Position numbers and translations under genes: made by a program
NCBI RefSeq assembly: GCF_003716875.1
Contig: NZ_CP033078.1
Coordinates: 1,860,001 to 1,924,000 of the forward strand
DNA: 64,000 bases
Origin: Vibrio zhugei
Lineage (GTDB): Bacteria > Pseudomonadota > Gammaproteobacteria > Enterobacterales > Vibrionaceae
Direction of reading: 5' to 3'
The notes under the pieces: generated by a model
Database searches by the model: none
Told to the model about the DNA's origin: nothing
The model's input: only the letters and a program-made list of their open reading frames with translations
In this document: in pieces, positions 61,218-64,000 of the stretch
How positions within the stretch are numbered: the stretch's first letter is position 1
Layout: every line of letters begins with the position of its first letter

Positions 61218-62882
61218 ATGTGTTCTATCTTTGGGATCTTAGATATTAAAAGCGATGCAGAAGCGCTGCGTCCATTAGCTCTGCAAATGTCGAAAAAACT
61301 CCGACATCGTGGGCCGGATTGGTCAGGTATATACACCGCCGATCATGCCATTCTTGCGCACGAACGCCTTGCTATTGTTGGTTTAAATAGCGGAGCACAG
61401 CCGTTATATAGCCCAGATAGAAAACTTGTCCTTGCCGTCAACGGTGAGATTTACAATCATAAAGAGATCCGCGCTCGTTACGAAGGCGTGTACGATTTTC
61501 AAACCGAATCAGATTGTGAAGTCATCCTCGCGCTCTATCAAGATAAAGGCGCAGACTTAATGGAAGAGTTAAACGGCATTTTCGCTTTTGTCCTTTACGA
61601 TGAAGACAACGATCAGTTTCTGGTTGGGCGTGATCACATTGGTATTATTCCTCTATATCAAGGCTATGATGAATTGGGTAACTACTATGTCGCCTCAGAA
61701 ATGAAAGCCTTAACCTCTGTGTGTAAAACCATCAGTGAATTCCCTCCCGGTCATTTTTACCGTTCAGGAGATAGCGCCCCACAACGTTACTACGAACGTG
61801 ACTGGTTTGAATACAGCGCAGTGCAAGATAATGCCTCAGACAAAGCAGAACTGAAAGAAGCCCTCGAAGCGGCCGTCAAGCGCCAATTAATGACCGATGT
61901 TCCATATGGCGTCTTACTGTCTGGTGGCTTAGATTCTTCGATTACTTCTGCAATTGCCAAACGATTTGCAGCCATGCGTATCGAAGATGACGAACAATCC
62001 ACAGCCTGGTGGCCACAGCTACACTCATTCGCGGTAGGACTTGAAGGCGCTCCGGACTTAAAAGCAGCACAAGAAGTTGCCGATCAAATCGGTACCGTGC
62101 ATCACGAAATGACCTACACCATTCAAGAAGGCTTGGATGCGATTCGTGATGTGATCTACCACATTGAAACCTATGATGTAACGACCATTCGCGCTTCAAC
62201 GCCGATGTTTTTAATGGGACGAAAAATCAAAGCCATGGGCATCAAAATGGTGCTTTCTGGTGAAGGGGCGGATGAACTGTTCGGCGGATATCTTTACTTC
62301 CACAAAGCACCGAACACTCAAGAGTTTCATGAGGAAACGGTACGTAAGCTGCTCGCCTTGAACTTATTTGATTGCGCGCGAGCTAACAAATCATTAGCCG
62401 CTTGGGGCGTTGAAGGCCGCGTACCGTTTTTAGATAAAGAATTCATTGATGTAGCGATGCGATTAAATCCAAAAGATAAGATGTGCGGCAACGGCAAAAT
62501 CGAAAAACACATCTTACGGGAATGTTTTGAAGACTATTTGCCAGCCTCTATCGCATGGCGTCAAAAAGAGCAATTCTCGGATGGTGTCGGTTATGGCTGG
62601 ATTGACGCACTCAAAGCGCAAGCAGAAGAAAAAGTCTCCGACCAAAAAATGGAAGCGGCCGCATTCCGGTTCCCATATAACACGCCAACCACCAAAGAAG
62701 GCTACTTATATCGTGAAATTTTTGAAGAGTTATTCCCACTAGAATCAGCCGCTCACTGTGTGCCGGGGGGGCCATCAGTAGCGTGCTCGAGTGCGAAAGC
62801 TATCGAGTGGGATGAATCCTTCAAGAACTGCATTGACCCGTCTGGTCGTGCTGTGCAAAACGTACATAACGAAGCGTATTAA
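61218..62882 (+). CDS. asnB: Asparagine synthase (glutamine-hydrolysing) B
   Basis: 554 residues. Class II glutaminase with the N-terminal Cys after Met (MCSIFGILD), RHRGPDWSGIYTADHAILAH and NGEIYNHKEIR; the synthetase domain has the ATP pyrophosphatase loop GVLLSGGLDSSITSAIAKRF. I chose ATG 61218 because the catalytic Cys must follow the initiator Met; an in-frame GTG 24 bases earlier would bury it. Ends at a strong convergent terminator. Confidence 0.97.
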   Translation: MCSIFGILDIKSDAEALRPLALQMSKKLRHRGPDWSGIYTADHAILAHERLAIVGLNSGAQPLYSPDRKLVLAVNGEIYNHKEIRARYEGVYDFQTESDCEVILALYQDKGADLMEELNGIFAFVLYDEDNDQFLVGRDHIGIIPLYQGYDELGNYYVASEMKALTSVCKTISEFPPGHFYRSGDSAPQRYYERDWFEYSAVQDNASDKAELKEALEAAVKRQLMTDVPYGVLLSGGLDSSITSAIAKRFAAMRIEDDEQSTAWWPQLHSFAVGLEGAPDLKAAQEVADQIGTVHHEMTYTIQEGLDAIRDVIYHIETYDVTTIRASTPMFLMGRKIKAMGIKMVLSGEGADELFGGYLYFHKAPNTQEFHEETVRKLLALNLFDCARANKSLAAWGVEGRVPFLDKEFIDVAMRLNPKDKMCGNGKIEKHILRECFEDYLPASIAWRQKEQFSDGVGYGWIDALKAQAEEKVSDQKMEAAAFRFPYNTPTTKEGYLYREIFEELFPLESAAHCVPGGPSVACSSAKAIEWDESFKNCIDPSGRAVQNVHNEAY

Positions 62883-62898
62883 CGTGATGTACGTTAAT

Positions 62899-62928
62899 AA
62901 AAAAGGGGCGATATCGCCCCTTTTTTTT
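62899..62928. terminator. Convergent terminator between asnB and rfaH
   Basis: The perfect palindrome GGGGCGATATCGCCCC (62905-62920) preceded by A residues and followed by eight T residues. It can stop transcription from both sides. Confidence 0.93.
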
Positions 62929-62953
62929 CATGACCTATACGACATCACACTGT

Positions 62954-63460
62954 CTATAAGTCTCTAATTGGCTTCAGATCTTTATTCTCGATGCTCAACT
63001 CAACATTCTGATTGAGCATTTTAACCAACATAATAGAGCGGGTTTCCCCATCAGGCTCTTGATAGACCGCTTCAATACCTGAGAACTGTCCACCCGTGAC
63101 AACCATCGGTTCACCTTTCTGTGGCACCTGTTTTTTCACGACCAGCAGCTCTTGCTCTTCAAGCGATTTCAAATCATTCACCATTTGCTCGTTAATGCAC
63201 TTGGGATGAGCGCCAAATCGGACAAAATCAACCACACCTCGTGTCGAACGGATAGAGGTAAAACTCGGGCCTAGATCCACATCAAAACAGATAAAAACGT
63301 AAGAAGGAAATAATGGCTCTTTCACCGTCTTCCGTTTATTTCTGAGCACTTTCTCCACCATTACCTCAGGGTAATAGCACTCTACCCCTTGATTCTCTAG
63401 GTTTCCTTTAGCCCTGAGCTGCTCGCCACGCTTACAATATAAAAGATACCAAGATTTCAT
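62954..63460 (-). CDS. rfaH: Transcription elongation regulator RfaH
   Basis: 168 residues, NusG paralogue that suppresses termination in long operons (LPS, capsule, some conjugation genes) bearing an ops site. N-terminal NGN domain MKSWYLLYCKRGEQLRAKGN, PLFPSYVFICFDVD and TRGVVDFVRFGAHP; C-terminal KOW-type domain (GEPMVVTGGQFSGIEAVYQE), which in RfaH refolds from helices to a barrel. I chose ATG 63460, the family start. Confidence 0.95.
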   Translation of the reverse strand: MKSWYLLYCKRGEQLRAKGNLENQGVECYYPEVMVEKVLRNKRKTVKEPLFPSYVFICFDVDLGPSFTSIRSTRGVVDFVRFGAHPKCINEQMVNDLKSLEEQELLVVKKQVPQKGEPMVVTGGQFSGIEAVYQEPDGETRSIMLVKMLNQNVELSIENKDLKPIRDL

Positions 63461-63884
63461 ATACCTAACCATTACGTTTTTTTAAGATCCTAACACATCT
63501 CTTTAACGATGCGATATCACAACCATACATGGCATGATTCGATATCGCCAAGACGACAATCTCGGTCAATACCTCTCACAGAATATCAATGTAAACATTT
63601 TATTTTTGCAATTTAAATTTGCTAGTCATCACACTAATTTGTAAAATTTTATAACTTCCTGATTATGGTAATAAAAAACGGTATAGATTAAAATTCCAGC
63701 AACTAAAATCATTGCGGCTTAAAAAACTATTCTGTATATATATCATTGGAATAATAAACTTATAATTACACTAAAACAGTGACACTATTCTAAAGTAAAT
63801 TTTAGGGACTATCGCTCAACTTGAGGGTGCCTATGTTTAGTGCGTTACACCTCCCCTTCCGAGGGTCTTTACAGGAATTTTCAT
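63461..63884. other. Intergenic region between rfaH and the peptide transporter gene
   Basis: 424 AT-rich bases without a supported ORF. The last 70 bases form an untranslated leader with GGGTGCC and CAGGAA before the next ATG. No clear riboswitch or repeat was recognised. Divergent promoters are expected. Confidence 0.4.
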
Positions 63885-64000
63885 ATGTCTGACTTGAATG
63901 TATTCAAGCAACCTAAGTCGTTCTACCTCATTTTCTCTATCGAATTTTGGGAACGCTTTGGTTTTTATGGGATGCAAGCCATCCTTACCGTTTATTTAGT
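63885..64000 (+). CDS. POT-family di/tripeptide:H+ symporter (5' part, partial)
   Basis: Only the first 38 codons are inside the window. They read [20 protein letters not shown], then [17 protein letters not shown], the start of the proton-dependent oligopeptide transporter family (the E-x-x-E-R-F/Y type motif of helix 1 is in [12 protein letters not shown]). It resembles DtpA/DtpB. ATG 63885 follows CAGGAATTTTCAT. Confidence 0.88.
   Translation, partial: MSDLNVFKQPKSFYLIFSIEFWERFGFYGMQAILTVYL

Overview
The window looks like a piece of a Vibrio (Vibrionaceae, Gammaproteobacteria) large chromosome. The strongest reason is gene order: rsxABCDGE-nth-gloA, motY/rnt, purF-cvpA-dedD-folC-accD-truA-fimV, glnS, nagE/nagAC, asnB and rfaH run together as I remember them from V. 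cholerae chromosome I. MotY (sodium-driven flagellar motor) and an NagE/NagA/NagC set fit the same group. A catabolic budA-budB pair (acetoin/butanediol) narrows it to a fermentative vibrio, but I do not assign a species.

Layout. 1-1.7 kb: nitric-oxide detoxification (end of norV, norW, a YeaR-like gene). 1.7-16.7 kb: an accessory island. It holds, right to left on the minus strand, AlpA-type regulators with three paralogous YfjJ/Gp2-like proteins, an RNase HI gene, an 850-residue LysM-containing toxin with a membrane-active tail, and a string of immunity genes and displaced toxin ends. One displaced end is a colicin E3-type ribonuclease, and a truncated second RNase HI gene closes the string. 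An IS66-family element (8-bp target duplication) cuts the nuclease cassette and an IS30-family element splits a hypothetical gene. 16.7-20.7 kb: LuxR-type regulator, tyrS, a Gfo/Idh/MocA oxidoreductase and a small membrane protein. 20.8-27.4 kb: apbE, a three-domain flavin 2-enoate reductase of the NADH:acrylate/cinnamate reductase type, acuI (acryloyl-CoA reductase) and a LysR regulator, which together suggest acrylate or related enoate reduction. 27.6-31.2 kb: alsR-like regulator divergent from budA-budB. 31.4 kb to the end: conserved backbone.

How the genes connect. ApbE covalently attaches FMN to proteins carrying the SGAT-type motif. Three candidate substrates are in this window: the enoate reductase, RsxD and RsxG. 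NagE imports GlcNAc as GlcNAc-6-P, NagA deacetylates it, and NagC is the likely repressor acting in the nagE-nagA gap, where a good CRP-like site is visible. The toxin region reads as a polymorphic-toxin array: one full-length effector followed by immunity genes for toxins whose delivery parts are absent.

Several coding sequences carry in-frame tandem repeats (RsxC 4 x 50 residues, FimV about 4 x 89 residues plus a 12-copy hexanucleotide run, NagE 3 x 6 residues), so length variation between strains is likely. No tRNA, rRNA or CRISPR array was seen.
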